Shown: positions 42,630-52,296, counted from the first letter of the stretch. The stretch is 64,000 nt of DNA from Gallionellaceae bacterium (GCA_027448945.1 DAIDMQ010000042.1:1-64000), one strand, 5' to 3'. Made by a program: numbers and translations. Notes: generated by a model from the letters alone, not told the origin.

Positions 42630-44609
42630 TCAAGGCTGAGGCCTGCGCTTGTGCAAGGTGATGGGAATGATGGACGGCGGCGCGGTCTTGAGAATATTCT
42701 TCTTCATCTTGCCCATCACATGCATCTCGCAAGGTTTGCAATCGAATTTCAAGGTTAGCCGTTCGCTGCCGTTGATCAGCGTCATAGGCTCCGCACGGAC
42801 TTGACCCTGCACGCCGGCGACGCCCTTAGCTTGCTTGGGACAGAGACTCAGCGAGTAACGTATGCAGTGGCGAGTCACCATCAGCGAGACCTCTTCAGTC
42901 TCCCCATGCGCTTCGTATGCCGCATCTATCAGCTTCACACCGTGTTGTGCATAGAAGTTACGCGCGGATTCGTTATACACGTTGGCTAAAAACGACAGCG
43001 TTTCTTCCGGATAACGTGCGGGCGGTTGCACGGCTTCTTTGCGAGTCAGTCGTGGGTAAGCGAGTAAACGAGCCGCTGCCAATTTGTTGACTGCATCACG
43101 GCGTAGTTTGTTCAATGCGGAACTGGCAATGAATCTGGCTTGTGTCCAAACGATGTCCAGTGTGCCTAACTCGAAATCGGAGCCGCCGAGGCGACCGAGT
43201 TGTTCGCGTACGCTCGCTTCGGCTTCTTCGGGATGTTGTGCAACGAACTTCTCGAAAGCGATGTCTGCCGACGCGCTGATGCCGTCTTCATCTTCTAGGC
43301 TGAGCATGTAGCCTTGCCCGGTCTCGGCGAAGTGCGCAGATACGCTTATGCGACGTTCGGCAGACTTCTTGGTCAGTGCATGTTCCCAGGTATGATCACG
43401 GTTACGGCTGATGGCGATGCCTGCGCGCAATCCTTCCAAGGTGTGCATGGCCTCGTTGGGATGGATGCGCCAGATAGTGCCGTCCTCGGTGTCGTGTTTG
43501 CGCTCCACCACGTTGGCTTGCAGTCCATGTACCACGCGCTTGTATTGATAATTCATGCCATCGCTATTGGCGAGTGAGTCATGCGTAGCGATTTCGAACC
43601 ACTTATCGCCGACCTGAGTGACATGACCGAGTTCCAACCCGACGAAGGTCGGCGTGTCGAACGCGCCTATATCGTCTTGGCGGCCATTAGAGAAATAGTC
43701 GGTTGCCCCTCTGTGAAAGGTCTTATCCGGATTTGGGGTGAACAGCAGTGTGGTCTTGCCGCTGGAGGCGGCACTTAAGTCGCTGCGCTCTGCCAGGATC
43801 TCGTCGAGTAACTGGCGATAGTGGCCGGTGATGTTCTTTACATAGCCCGCGTCTTTGTAGCGGCCCTCGATTTTGAAGCTGCGTACACCTGCAGCGATCA
43901 AAGCACGCAGGTTGCCGCTTTGGTTGTTGTCTTTAACCGACAGCAAATGCTTGTCATAAGCGACTACGCGTCCCTGAGCGTCTTCCAGGTTGTAGGGTAA
44001 GCGGCAGGCTTGCGAGCAATCGCCCCGGTTCGCCGAGCGTCCGGTGTGTGCGTGGCTGATGTTGCACTGTCCCGAGTAGGCCACACATAGCGCGCCATGG
44101 ATGAAATGCTCGACGATGGTGTCGGCGGGCAGGGCGTTGCGTACGTTGGCGATCTCTTTGATGGTCAACTCGCGTGCCAGCACGATTTGCGAAAAACCTA
44201 CATCGGCAAGGAAGCGTGCCTTCTCCGGCGTGCGGATGTCGCATTGTGTGGAAGCATGCAAATCGATAGGGGGGAGATCCATCTCCAGCAAGCCCATGTC
44301 TTGGACAATGAGTGCGTCCACGCCCGCGTTGTGGCAGTCGTATGCCAGTTGTCGTGCGGCCTCCAACTCCGCGTCGTGCAAGATGGTGTTGAGCGTTACG
44401 AAGATGCGCGCGTGAAAACGATGCGCGTATTTCACCAGTTCGGCGATGTCTGCGATGCTGTTGCCCGCTTTGTCGCGTGCGCCAAAGGCGGGGCCACCTA
44501 TGTATACAGCATCGGCACCGTGCAGAATGGCATCGCGACCGATGGCAGCTGTCTTGGCAGGAGCCAAGAGTTCGAGTTTGTTGCTGAAATTATTCGACAT
44601 GGGTGTCAC
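42630..44609 (-). CDS. rlhA: U32-family 23S rRNA C2501 hydroxylase (RlhA/YdcP-like)
   Basis: 659 aa, like E. coli RlhA (YdcP). The U32 core covers about 10-330: ELLAPAKTAAIGRDAILHGADAVYIGG, EHFIHGALCVAYSGQCNISH and RGDCSQACRLPY with the conserved cysteines. Two further cysteines occur near the C-terminus (SLCPKQAKG, FDCKPCEMH). Relatives hydroxylate C2501 of 23S rRNA using an Fe-S cluster and prephenate. The GTG start at 44609 has GGAG four bases upstream and overlaps the upstream antiporter gene by four bases; an ATG lies at 44600 with a poorer site. Confidence 0.88.
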   Translation of the reverse strand: MTPMSNNFSNKLELLAPAKTAAIGRDAILHGADAVYIGGPAFGARDKAGNSIADIAELVKYAHRFHARIFVTLNTILHDAELEAARQLAYDCHNAGVDALIVQDMGLLEMDLPPIDLHASTQCDIRTPEKARFLADVGFSQIVLARELTIKEIANVRNALPADTIVEHFIHGALCVAYSGQCNISHAHTGRSANRGDCSQACRLPYNLEDAQGRVVAYDKHLLSVKDNNQSGNLRALIAAGVRSFKIEGRYKDAGYVKNITGHYRQLLDEILAERSDLSAASSGKTTLLFTPNPDKTFHRGATDYFSNGRQDDIGAFDTPTFVGLELGHVTQVGDKWFEIATHDSLANSDGMNYQYKRVVHGLQANVVERKHDTEDGTIWRIHPNEAMHTLEGLRAGIAISRNRDHTWEHALTKKSAERRISVSAHFAETGQGYMLSLEDEDGISASADIAFEKFVAQHPEEAEASVREQLGRLGGSDFELGTLDIVWTQARFIASSALNKLRRDAVNKLAAARLLAYPRLTRKEAVQPPARYPEETLSFLANVYNESARNFYAQHGVKLIDAAYEAHGETEEVSLMVTRHCIRYSLSLCPKQAKGVAGVQGQVRAEPMTLINGSERLTLKFDCKPCEMHVMGKMKKNILKTAPPSIIPITLHKRRPQP

Positions 44610-45682
44610 ACCACTCCCATCATCACCAACGCAATGAATGCAGCGAACAGAACAAAGTGGCTGATACCTTCGATGGCGTTTGTTTCGCCGTCATGCAGAT
44701 TGTTCATCACGGTGAGGAAGGTGAGCAGCAACATGCCACCCTGTATCGGTGTGAGTGCCATGATGATGCGCTCGCCGTTGAGGAGCGACAGCAGTTCAAT
44801 CACAGGCAGGGTGAGTAGCACCGTGGCGAGTGATGCCCCCAGTGCGATGTTGACCGTAGTCTGCATCCTGTTCTGTTGCGCGGCTTTGAGTGCCGTCAAT
44901 ATTTCGGGGCTGGCGGAGATGAGTGCGACCAAAACCGCAGGGATGGATTTGGGCAAGCTACTACCGGCAAGGCCAGCATCCAACAAAACAGACAACACTT
45001 CGGAGAGTAAGCCGACCAATACGATCGCGCCGAGCATGATGCCGACATGCAGGCTGTTCGGGCTGTGTGCCTCGTCATGGGCTTCTTCATCCACACCGGC
45101 GGAGTATTCGAAAAAGGTGCGGTGTTCCACTGTCTGCAAACGCAGGAAGGCCGCGTACATCACCGCCATGATGCAGATAGAGAAGACGGAATAGATATGC
45201 CATTGTGAATCTGGCACGAAGTCGGGGATGAACATGCCAACGCCGATGGCGACCAGCAACATGGCGACAAAAGAATTGCCCGAATCCACGTTGTACTTGG
45301 AACTGCCATGTTTCAAGCCGCCGACGATAGCCGCCAAACCCAAGATACCGTTGATATCGAACATCACCGCCGCGAACACGGTGTCGCGCGCCAGTGTCGG
45401 GTTGGGTTCGCCCATCAGCAATACCACCAAAATCACTACCTCGACCGAGACCGCCGCGAGCGTCAGAATCAGCGTGCCATAGGGTTCGCCAAATCGCACC
45501 GCCAGCACTTCTGCGTGGTGCGCGATGCGGAACGCGACCCCGATGATGGCGGCGAGGATGACCAGTAGCAGTCCCCAAAGTATGGCACCACCGTGCTCAA
45601 CGGCAGCATGTTCGAGGGCAAATCCCAAGCCTAGAACGACAAGGGAAATGGCAATGGGAAGTTCGGCTTTAATATTTTTCAT
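44606..45682 (-). CDS. chaA: ChaA-like calcium/sodium-proton antiporter
   Basis: 358 aa with about 11 membrane segments and two internally related halves, each with an acidic alpha-repeat: GEPYGTLILTLAAVSVEVVI in the first half and ALISASPEILTALKAAQQNR in the second. This is the CaCA-superfamily pattern, closest in style to ChaA. It would expel Ca2+, Na+ or K+ in exchange for protons. It overlaps the rlhA gene by four bases and lies three bases after folA. Confidence 0.88.
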   Translation of the reverse strand: MKNIKAELPIAISLVVLGLGFALEHAAVEHGGAILWGLLLVILAAIIGVAFRIAHHAEVLAVRFGEPYGTLILTLAAVSVEVVILVVLLMGEPNPTLARDTVFAAVMFDINGILGLAAIVGGLKHGSSKYNVDSGNSFVAMLLVAIGVGMFIPDFVPDSQWHIYSVFSICIMAVMYAAFLRLQTVEHRTFFEYSAGVDEEAHDEAHSPNSLHVGIMLGAIVLVGLLSEVLSVLLDAGLAGSSLPKSIPAVLVALISASPEILTALKAAQQNRMQTTVNIALGASLATVLLTLPVIELLSLLNGERIIMALTPIQGGMLLLTFLTVMNNLHDGETNAIEGISHFVLFAAFIALVMMGVV

Positions 45683-45685
45683 GAT

Positions 45686-46174
45686 TTACTGACGTTGGTA
45701 AGTAACGAAATGGTATTCCAAAGGCTGCGGTTCAGCTTGTGTGTGGCGCTCACGCGAGAGGGTATGCCACTCGGTCTTGTCGAAATCGGGAAAGTGAGCA
45801 TCACCTTCCACCTCTTGATGTATCTCGGTGATGTACATCGTATCGACTAGGTCCAGCGCCTGACGATAAATATCTGCGCCGCCTACGATGAAGACTTCGT
45901 CATCTGCGACACAAGCGGCAATCGCCTCTTGCAACGAGTGCGCGATGACGCATCCTTCGATCCTCAACGACGTGTCGCGCGTGACCACCACCGTCGTGCG
46001 TCCCGGCAAAGCTTTTCCGATGGATTCGAACGTCTTGCGCCCCATGATCATGTGATGCCCCATGGTCAGTGCCTTGAAATGCTTCAAGTCATTAGGGCAG
46101 CGCCAAGGTAGGGTGTTGTTCACGCCGATGGTGTGGTTCTGCGCCATGGCAACGATGAGGGAAAGCTTGCTCAT
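45686..46174 (-). CDS. folA: Dihydrofolate reductase
   Basis: 162 aa. [21 protein letters not shown], then an Asp in CPNDLKHF at the substrate-binding acid position, [20 protein letters not shown] for NADPH and [10 protein letters not shown] are all clear. It regenerates tetrahydrofolate after thymidylate synthesis. It overlaps thyA by four bases (ATGA), the usual thyA-folA coupling. Confidence 0.97.
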   Translation of the reverse strand: MSKLSLIVAMAQNHTIGVNNTLPWRCPNDLKHFKALTMGHHMIMGRKTFESIGKALPGRTTVVVTRDTSLRIEGCVIAHSLQEAIAACVADDEVFIVGGADIYRQALDLVDTMYITEIHQEVEGDAHFPDFDKTEWHTLSRERHTQAEPQPLEYHFVTYQRQ

Positions 46175-46965
46175 ACAGCTACGGGGGCTTTTATTGCTGG
46201 GTGAGGGTCATACCCCTCTAAAGTGAAATCTTCGAACTTGAAAGAAAGAATATCCTTAACCGATGGATTGATCTTCATGGTCGGCAGTGCTCGCGGCTCG
46301 CGTGAGAGTTGTAGCGCAGTCTGCTCCATATGGTTGGAATACAGATGCGCATCGCCGAAGGTGTGCACGAAATCGCCGTACTGCAAGCCGCACACTTGCG
46401 CCATCATCATGGTGAGCAGTGCATAGCTGGCGATGTTGAACGGCACACCGAGGAAGATGTCGGCGCTGCGTTGATACAACTGGCAGGACAACTTTCCATC
46501 GGCCACATAGAACTGGAAGAAAGCGTGGCAGGGTGCCAAAGCCATCTGATCTAACTCACCTACGTTCCAAGCGGAAACGATGATGCGTCGTGAGTCTGGA
46601 TTGTTTTTGAGTTGCTCGACTGCGATCTTGATTTGGTCGATAACGCGGCCATCTACCGTCGCCCAAGAGCGCCATTGTTTGCCATAGACAGGACCGAGGT
46701 TGCCGCTCTCATCCGCCCACTCATCCCAGATTCTCACGCCATGCTCTTTGAGATATGCGATGTTGGTGTCGCCCTGCAAGAACCACAGTAATTCATGGAT
46801 GATAGATTTTAAATGACACTTTTTGGTGGTCACTAGAGGGAAACCCAGCGCGAGGTCGAAGCGCATCTGATGACCGAATACGCTGGTCGTGCCAGTACCC
46901 GTGCGGTCAGATTTCTTGGTGCCGTTACTCAGTACGTACTGCATTAAGTCTAGATATTGGCGCAT
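46171..46965 (-). CDS. thyA: Thymidylate synthase
   Basis: 264 aa. The catalytic Cys lies in [13 protein letters not shown] near residue 146, with [18 protein letters not shown] before it and [20 protein letters not shown] after it. It methylates dUMP to dTMP with methylene-tetrahydrofolate, linking to the DHFR encoded downstream and the dCTP deaminase at 37.5 kb. Confidence 0.98.
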   Translation of the reverse strand: MRQYLDLMQYVLSNGTKKSDRTGTGTTSVFGHQMRFDLALGFPLVTTKKCHLKSIIHELLWFLQGDTNIAYLKEHGVRIWDEWADESGNLGPVYGKQWRSWATVDGRVIDQIKIAVEQLKNNPDSRRIIVSAWNVGELDQMALAPCHAFFQFYVADGKLSCQLYQRSADIFLGVPFNIASYALLTMMMAQVCGLQYGDFVHTFGDAHLYSNHMEQTALQLSREPRALPTMKINPSVKDILSFKFEDFTLEGYDPHPAIKAPVAV

Positions 46966-47118
46966 GGTGTAACCCTTTTAATCGCGGCATTCCGAGATTT
47001 TTTGAGGGCGCAATGCTAGCACAATTCCACTATATTCAGTCTGATGCAGACCTTCCGAATAGTAGACAGATACGGGTGTTGATGCCCAATCTGCGAGCCT
47101 ACCCAAGGCTCTGCGATA

Positions 47119-47135
47119 GCTCACATACTGTGAGC
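47119..47135. promoter_or_regulatory. Palindromic operator-like site
   Basis: GCTCACA-TAC-TGTGAGC is a perfect seven-base inverted repeat with a three-base centre. It lies about 30 bp upstream of a TATAAT at 47164-47169, between thyA and a small plus-strand gene. It has the half-sites of a CRP box in reverse order and is not a CRP site. Confidence 0.45.
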
Positions 47136-47140
47136 AGTTC

Positions 47141-47169
47141 TTAAGCGTTGTGTTCTAACGGTCTATAAT
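47141..47169 (+). promoter_or_regulatory. Possible promoter of the small membrane protein gene
   Basis: A perfect TATAAT (47164-47169) follows a weak TTAAGC (47141-47146) after 17 bp. The -35 is poor, so an activator at the nearby palindrome is possible. Confidence 0.45.
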
Positions 47170-47248
47170 TTGGCCAAATCGTTCGTATTCGCGTATGCCA
47201 TCGAAGGTGACCTTATCGTTTGGAAGTCTAAATAGTTTGGAGGGCAAG

Positions 47249-47401
47249 ATGTCAGGATGTATACGCTGGTTGTTGAATCACAAACCTAATTTTTTCCCTA
47301 AGTGGCTTTTCATGTCATTGTTGATATGTGGTGTGCTTGGCGTTTTATATGGCTTGGCCTTGGGAATGTGGTTTGTCTCAACAGAGGTGGATTTTTTGTA
47401 A
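47249..47401 (+). CDS. Small predicted membrane protein, 50 aa
   Basis: MSGCIRWLLNHKPNFFPKW is followed by one hydrophobic segment (LFMSLLICGVLGVLYGLALG) and ends MWFVSTEVDFL. The ATG at 47249 has GGAGGG five bases upstream, the best ribosome binding site in this stretch. A longer frame to ATG 47195 lacks one. No family recognised. The strong site, TATAAT upstream and coherent membrane helix support a real gene. Confidence 0.5.
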   Translation: MSGCIRWLLNHKPNFFPKWLFMSLLICGVLGVLYGLALGMWFVSTEVDFL

Positions 47402-47468
47402 TTACCCGACTATTCGTAAGTTTGGCGCAAGCAAAGTGCAAATAATTACAAGGTTTTTAAAAATTGTT

Positions 47469-47497
47469 TTGACTCATTTCAATTATCAGCGTAAAAC
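47469..47497 (+). promoter_or_regulatory. Sigma-70 promoter of the cold-shock gene
   Basis: TTGACT (47469-47474) and TAAAAC (47492-47497) are 17 bp apart. The predicted start near 47504 gives a leader of about 105 bases. Confidence 0.5.
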
Positions 47498-47571
47498 GCT
47501 GGCAGTTATTTGATTCAAAGTGTTTGCAGTGCAGTAGTTTCCATGTGCGATCCTGGTTTCAAATAGTTTTT

Positions 47572-47594
47572 CGGGAAGTTTCCCGTTTTTTATT
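47572..47594 (+). promoter_or_regulatory. Terminator-like hairpin in the cold-shock gene leader
   Basis: CGGGA (47572-47576) and TCCCG (47581-47585), extendable by A-T pairs, are followed by six T (47586-47591). It ends just before the AAGGAAG ribosome binding site, 18 bases from the ATG, so it would act as an attenuator inside the leader. Confidence 0.5.
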
Positions 47595-47608
47595 AAGGAA
47601 GTAATAAC

Positions 47609-47812
47609 ATGGCAACAGGCATCGTAAAGTGGTTCAATGACGCAAAAGGTTTCGGTTTCGTAACTCCTGATGATGGTAGCGAAGATCTGTTCGCACACTT
47701 CTCAGCGATCAACATGAACGGTTTCAAATCATTGCAAGAAGGTCAAAAAGTTACTTTTGAAGTGACTCAAGGTCCTAAGGGCAAGCAAGCATCTAACATC
47801 CAAGCTGCTTAA
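47609..47812 (+). CDS. CspA-family cold-shock protein
   Basis: 67 aa, one cold-shock domain. The RNA-binding motifs [11 protein letters not shown] (RNP1) and DLFAHFSAI (RNP2) are intact after GIVKWFNDA. It binds single-stranded RNA and DNA and melts RNA structure. The leader of about 105 bases contains a terminator-like hairpin directly before the ribosome binding site; csp leaders commonly control expression by RNA structure. A strong terminator follows. Confidence 0.96.
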   Translation: MATGIVKWFNDAKGFGFVTPDDGSEDLFAHFSAINMNGFKSLQEGQKVTFEVTQGPKGKQASNIQAA

Positions 47813-47830
47813 TAAGCACTAGGATAGTTA

Positions 47831-47860
47831 AAAGCCCGGCACGAAAGTGCCGGGCTTTTT
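47831..47860. terminator. Bidirectional terminator after the cold-shock gene
   Basis: AAAGCCCGGCAC (47831-47842) and GTGCCGGGCTTT (47847-47858) form a perfect 12-pair stem with a GAAA tetraloop and flanking A and T runs. It serves both the csp gene and the converging yqaA-like gene. Confidence 0.93.
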
Positions 47861-47870
47861 CGTTTGCGCG

Positions 47871-48266
47871 TCACACAAGCAACACGGCAATCACCCAGTA
47901 GCGGGCGAACTTACCGAGTGCCATGAATACAGCTGCTTGCCAGGGGTTGAGCCGCAACCAACCCGCAGCCAAACAAAGTGCGTCGCCCAGCAAGGGTGTC
48001 CATGCCAGCAACAACGCAGGCGTGCCGTAATGCCTCACCTTTTCCACATGTTTGAGTTTTTGCGTCAAGGGCAGCATACGCCCCATGCCATAAGAGATCA
48101 CGCCGCCTATGGTGTTGCCTAGCGTGGCGACTAGTAAGGCGAGCCAGAGTGTGTCGGGATAGGTTTTGAGTACGGCGAACAGCACGGCCTCCGAACCGCC
48201 GGGTAATAACGTTGCACCCAGCAGGCTGCTGATGAATAGGGATAGGAGGCTCGCTGACTCGGTCAT
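47871..48266 (-). CDS. YqaA-family (DedA/SNARE-associated-like) membrane protein
   Basis: 131 aa with about four membrane segments. LGATLLPGGSEAVLFAVL, ATLGNTIGGVISYGMGRM and WTPLLGDALCLAAGWLR match the YqaA type of the VTT/DedA superfamily. Relatives move lipids across the inner membrane; the role here is unknown. It is convergent with the csp gene. Confidence 0.88.
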   Translation of the reverse strand: MTESASLLSLFISSLLGATLLPGGSEAVLFAVLKTYPDTLWLALLVATLGNTIGGVISYGMGRMLPLTQKLKHVEKVRHYGTPALLLAWTPLLGDALCLAAGWLRLNPWQAAVFMALGKFARYWVIAVLLV

Positions 48267-48345
48267 TAGGGCGCTTCTAGAAATTCCAACTGCGTTGAGA
48301 TGCGGCGTTACTCACTTCGTATTTTGACTTTCTAAAAGCCCTTGC
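48261..48345. repeat. Imperfect inverted-repeat intergenic element
   Basis: AGGGCGCTTCTAGAAATTCC near 48268 is imperfectly complementary to the AGTTTCTAAAAGCCCT-like segment near 48325-48342. The block contains CGTTACTCACT (48306-48316) and GGTCATTAG (48261-48269). Both short sequences recur upstream of the next gene (49177-49187 and 49158-49166). Confidence 0.35.
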
Positions 48346-48362
48346 GAAATATGTGGGTTGTC

Positions 48363-49133
48363 TTAGAACTTGATGGCTGAAAAAACTTTCTTTACTAGGC
48401 TGTTCGTTGCTTCCAGAGGGTTCGCGCGGATGGCTTTTTCCTGCTCAGCCATCATCACGAACAGACCGTCGAGTGCTTTCTGGGTGATGTAACTTTCCAG
48501 ATTGGCATTTTTGGCATCGACTAAGCCGAGTTGTACGCCTTTGCCGGCGAACTGGTCATACTTCTGCGCCAACTGAACCTTTTGCATCGCGTTCACGACG
48601 ATGGGCTGAAACTTGCCGCTCAAAGCCGTCTCGGTGTTGGTGCGGAAATATTGCGTTGCGGCATTATCCGGCCCCATCAAGATGTTCTTAGCATCGGTCA
48701 CACTCATATTTTTCACCGCACTCACCAGCAATGCCTTGGCTTCAGGCACTGCGGCTTCAGCTGCACGATTCATGGAGACGTTCAGTTCATCGGCATATTT
48801 ACCCATGCCCAGTCTGCGCAGACCGTTATCCAGTTTTTGCAGGTTCTCGGGGAGGGGGATGCGCACTTTTGGATTGCCCAGATAACCATCGGTCTTAGCC
48901 AAGCTCGCGACTGCAGTCATCACGCCTTGATTTAGGGCCTGCTTCAAGCTGGAGATCTGATCCTTGTTGCTGATATTTGCTAAAGGATCGGCTGCAGGTG
49001 CCGCCGCTTGAGGTGCGGCTGCTTGTTTTTGAGGCAGTGCCTTGTTCAATTCCCCTTTGAGGTCGTTGAGACTGAATGCACATGCGGACTGAGCGAAAAC
49101 CAAAGTTAATAATACGGAGGATTTTTTCAGCAT
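48363..49133 (-). CDS. DUF4197-family exported protein
   Basis: 256 aa. A signal peptide (MLKKSSVLLTLVFAQSACA) is followed by an Ala/Pro/Gln linker and a helical domain. Family-type blocks are DQISSLKQALNQGVMTAVASL, DGYLGNPKVRIPLPENLQK, MNRAAEAAVPEAKALL and ALDGLFVMMAEQEKAIR. Function is unknown; it should be periplasmic. It is a single gene on the minus strand. Confidence 0.88.
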   Translation of the reverse strand: MLKKSSVLLTLVFAQSACAFSLNDLKGELNKALPQKQAAAPQAAAPAADPLANISNKDQISSLKQALNQGVMTAVASLAKTDGYLGNPKVRIPLPENLQKLDNGLRRLGMGKYADELNVSMNRAAEAAVPEAKALLVSAVKNMSVTDAKNILMGPDNAATQYFRTNTETALSGKFQPIVVNAMQKVQLAQKYDQFAGKGVQLGLVDAKNANLESYITQKALDGLFVMMAEQEKAIRANPLEATNSLVKKVFSAIKF

Positions 49134-49214
49134 GATGTTTCCTTGGATTTCGACGTGGTCATTAGAGAGCAGTCGCCGTTACTCACTATGTGGTAAAGGC
49201 GACCCGCGATTTTA

Positions 49215-50960
49215 TTAACGTTTCTTAGGTGGCATCAGGTCGGTGATCGTGCCTTCAGCCATCTCTGCTGCGAAGCAGAAAGTCTCCGACAGAGTCGGGT
49301 GTGGATGTATGGTAAGACCGATGTCTTCCATGTCTGCGCCCATCTCCAGTGCCAGTACCGCTTCGGCAATCAACTCACCCGCGTTCACACCCACGATACC
49401 CGCGCCCAAGATGCGGCGTGTCTTGGGGTCGAGTAGAACTTTAGTCATGCCTTCTTCGCGTGCAACCGACAGCGCACGACCGGAAGCAGCCCAAGGGAAG
49501 GCACCCTTCTCGTAAGCGATGCCTTGTGTTTTGGCTTGGGTCTCGGTCAAGCCCATCCAAGCGATTTCCGGATCGGTGTAGGCGACGGAAGGAATGGTCA
49601 TCGGCTCGAAATATGCCTTGTGTCCCGCGATGTTTTCCGCAGCGACTTTACCCTCATGCACCGCCTTATGTGCAAGCATGGGATCGCCCACGATGTCGCC
49701 GATAGCGTAGATGTTGGCAACGTTGGTGCGCTGTTGTTTGTCGACGGGAATGAAGCCCCGTTCGTTGACCACCAAACCTGCCGCTTCCGCACCAATCTCA
49801 CGACCATTCGGGCGACGACCAACTGCCATCAATACACGGTCGAACAACTGCGGTTCAGCAGGCGCCTGTTCGCCTTCGAAAGTAACCAGCAAACCTTCTT
49901 TTTTAGCTTCTATCTTGGTGACTTTGGTCTTGAGCATGATGGCTTCGTAACGCTTGGCGATACGGGTATGCAGCGGCTTGACCATGTCTTTGTCGGCACC
50001 CGGCATGAGTTGGTCCATCAGCTCGACAACAGAAATCTTGCTGCCTAGTGCATCATACACGGTGGCCATTTCCAGACCGATGATGCCGCCGCCGATGACC
50101 AGCATGCGTTTAGGCACATCTTGCAATGCCAATGCACCAGTCGAGTCGATGATGCGAGGGTCGTCGTAAGGGAAACCGGGGATGCGCGCGACGCTAGAGC
50201 CTGCGGCGACGATAGCGTTATCAAAGGTGATGACTTTTTCACCGTCCGCGGTTTGTACCGCGATGCTATTAGGCGAAGTGAATTTCGCGAGGCCAGTGAC
50301 AACTTGTACCTTGCGCTGTTTCGCTAGCGCGCCCAAGCCACCTGTCAGCTTGCCGATGACGCTTTCTTTCCACGTGCGTATCGTATCGATATCGATTTTG
50401 GGTTTCGCAAATGTCACGCCGTGATGTGAGACTTCTTCGGCTTCACTGATGACCTTGGCAACGTGCAGCAGGGCTTTGGAGGGAATGCAACCTACGTTCA
50501 GACATACGCCGCCCAAAGATGCGTGCTTCTCTATTAATACGACTTTTTTGCCCAGATCGGCCGCGCGGAACGCAGCGGTGTAGCCGCCGGGGCCTGCGCC
50601 CAATACCACTACTTCGGCATGCAGATCGCCTTGCGCGACGGCGACATTGGCCTTGGGCGCAACAGCGGGTGCTGCTGGTGTTACCGCGGCAGTTGCTTGC
50701 GCAGGGGCGGCGCTTGCAGCGGCAGCCACTTCCATGATGATAATCAACGAACCTTCAGAGACTTTGTCGCCGACCTTGACCTTCACTTCTTTGATGACAC
50801 CGGCTTGGGGTGCAGGCACTTCCATCGCCGCCTTGTCGGTCTCCAAAGTCAACAAAGACTGTTCAGCGCTTACGGTATCGCCCGCTTTGACGAATAACTC
50901 GATGACTGCAACGTCTTTGAAATCGCCGATGGCGGGTACTTTGACTTCGATCATGCTCAT
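49215..50960 (-). CDS. lpdA: Dihydrolipoamide dehydrogenase (E3) with N-terminal lipoyl domain
   Basis: 581 aa from ATG 50960. A lipoyl domain (about 3-78) has the lipoylated Lys in ETDKAAMEV. An Ala/Pro linker follows, then the E3 flavoprotein: [17 protein letters not shown] for [19 protein letters not shown] with the redox Cys pair, [18 protein letters not shown] for NAD and the C-terminal His-Glu (HPHPTLSE). It reoxidises dihydrolipoamide in 2-oxoacid dehydrogenases. The in-frame extension to 51191 has no family similarity and runs through a repeat and into proA. GAGGG precedes ATG 50960. No E1 or E2 genes are in the window. Confidence 0.95.
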   Translation of the reverse strand: MSMIEVKVPAIGDFKDVAVIELFVKAGDTVSAEQSLLTLETDKAAMEVPAPQAGVIKEVKVKVGDKVSEGSLIIIMEVAAAASAAPAQATAAVTPAAPAVAPKANVAVAQGDLHAEVVVLGAGPGGYTAAFRAADLGKKVVLIEKHASLGGVCLNVGCIPSKALLHVAKVISEAEEVSHHGVTFAKPKIDIDTIRTWKESVIGKLTGGLGALAKQRKVQVVTGLAKFTSPNSIAVQTADGEKVITFDNAIVAAGSSVARIPGFPYDDPRIIDSTGALALQDVPKRMLVIGGGIIGLEMATVYDALGSKISVVELMDQLMPGADKDMVKPLHTRIAKRYEAIMLKTKVTKIEAKKEGLLVTFEGEQAPAEPQLFDRVLMAVGRRPNGREIGAEAAGLVVNERGFIPVDKQQRTNVANIYAIGDIVGDPMLAHKAVHEGKVAAENIAGHKAYFEPMTIPSVAYTDPEIAWMGLTETQAKTQGIAYEKGAFPWAASGRALSVAREEGMTKVLLDPKTRRILGAGIVGVNAGELIAEAVLALEMGADMEDIGLTIHPHPTLSETFCFAAEMAEGTITDLMPPKKR

Positions 50961-50977
50961 GTTCTTCCCTCTGTGAT

Positions 50978-51026
50978 GTAGGTCGGGTTTTAACCCGACA
51001 TATAGTCGGGCTGAAGCCCGACCTAC
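50978..51026. repeat. REP-like double palindrome between proA and lpdA
   Basis: Two hairpins sit side by side: GTCGGGTTTTAACCCGAC (50982-50999) and GTCGGGCTGAAGCCCGAC (51005-51022). They are enclosed by GTAGGTCGGG and CCCGACCTAC, so the whole can also fold as one long stem. It lies 11 bases past the proA stop and 18 before the lpdA start on the minus strand, and may stop or process the transcript. Confidence 0.75.
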
Positions 51027-51036
51027 GATATATTGC

Positions 51037-52296
51037 TTAACTTCTGATTTGCCCATTACCCAGCACGATATATTTCTGCGAGGTAAGTCCTTCCAGTCCC
51101 ACCGGGCCGCGCGCGTGAATCTTGTCGGTCGAGATGCCGATCTCAGCACCCAAGCCATATTCGAAGCCATCCGCGAAACGGGTGGAGGCATTCACCATCA
51201 CGCTGCTGGAATCGACTTCGCGCAGGAAGCGCATCGCCTTGGTGTAGTTCTCTGTGACGATGCTCTCGGTGTGTTGCGAACCGTAGCGAGCGATGTGATC
51301 CATCGCGCCGTCCAAGCCGGCTACCACGCGTATGCTTAAGATAGGCGCGAGATATTCGGTATACCAATCTTCCTCGGTCGCAGCGCTCATTTGTGCGACC
51401 AGTTTGCGAGCTGTATCGTCGCCACGCAACTCCACACCCTTGTCCAGATAGATCTTGCAAAGTTTAGGTAGCACCTGAGCCGCGACATCGCTATGTACCA
51501 GCAAGGTCTCCATCGCATTGCACACGCCGTAGCGATGGGTCTTGGCGTTGTCGGCGATGCGTATCGCCTTGTCTAGATCCGCCTCGCTATCTATATAGAC
51601 ATGGCAGACACCGTGCAGATGTTTGATGACAGGGATACGCGCCTCATTGCTGATGCGTTCTATCAGACCCTTGCCGCCGCGAGGAACGATCACGTCCACA
51701 TAGTCTTTCATCGTGATGAGTTCGCCTACTGCGGCGCGGTCTGTGGTGCTTATTACCTGCACTGCATTCGCGGGTAGCCCCGCTGCTTGCAGACCCGCGT
51801 GGACGCAGGCTGCGATGGCTTGGTTTGAATGTATTGCTTCGGAACCGCCGCGCAAGATGGCCGCGTTACCCGACTTGAGGCACAGGCCTGCCGCATCTGC
51901 CGTCACATTGGGACGCGACTCGTAGATGATGCCGATCACGCCCAGTGGCACGCGCATCTTGCCGACTTGTATGCCAGAAGGTCGATAGCTCAGGTCGGTG
52001 ATGCCGCCTATCGGATCTGGCAGCGTGGCAATTTGCTGCAGGCCTTCTGCCATGCCGCGCACTGATTTTTCGGTCAGTGTCAGTCTGTCTATGGAGGCGT
52101 CATCCAAACCGTGGCTACGCGCAGCAGCGACGTCCTTGGCATTCTCGGCAATGAGATGTGTGCTGGCGCTCAAGATCGCATCGGCGATAGCCAGCAAAGC
52201 CTTGTTCTTGGTGGCTGTATCGGCTTGCGCCATCTGTCGTGCTGCGGCACGTGCTGCCACACCGACGCCCTGCATATAGGTTTTGATATCACTCAT
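51037..52296 (-). CDS. proA: Gamma-glutamyl phosphate reductase
   Basis: 419 aa. Aldehyde-dehydrogenase-fold enzyme of proline synthesis, reducing glutamyl-5-phosphate with [38 protein letters not shown] and the catalytic Cys in [14 protein letters not shown] are clear; [17 protein letters not shown] follows. It is divergent from trpC with 81 bases between starts. proB is not in the window. Confidence 0.97.
   Translation of the reverse strand: MSDIKTYMQGVGVAARAAARQMAQADTATKNKALLAIADAILSASTHLIAENAKDVAAARSHGLDDASIDRLTLTEKSVRGMAEGLQQIATLPDPIGGITDLSYRPSGIQVGKMRVPLGVIGIIYESRPNVTADAAGLCLKSGNAAILRGGSEAIHSNQAIAACVHAGLQAAGLPANAVQVISTTDRAAVGELITMKDYVDVIVPRGGKGLIERISNEARIPVIKHLHGVCHVYIDSEADLDKAIRIADNAKTHRYGVCNAMETLLVHSDVAAQVLPKLCKIYLDKGVELRGDDTARKLVAQMSAATEEDWYTEYLAPILSIRVVAGLDGAMDHIARYGSQHTESIVTENYTKAMRFLREVDSSSVMVNASTRFADGFEYGLGAEIGISTDKIHARGPVGLEGLTSQKYIVLGNGQIRS

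Noticed and set aside
50961..51191. N-terminal extension of the lpdA frame
   Set aside because: It reads through the REP-like palindrome and into proA, with no family similarity; ATG 50960 has a good ribosome binding site and gives the lipoyl domain start.
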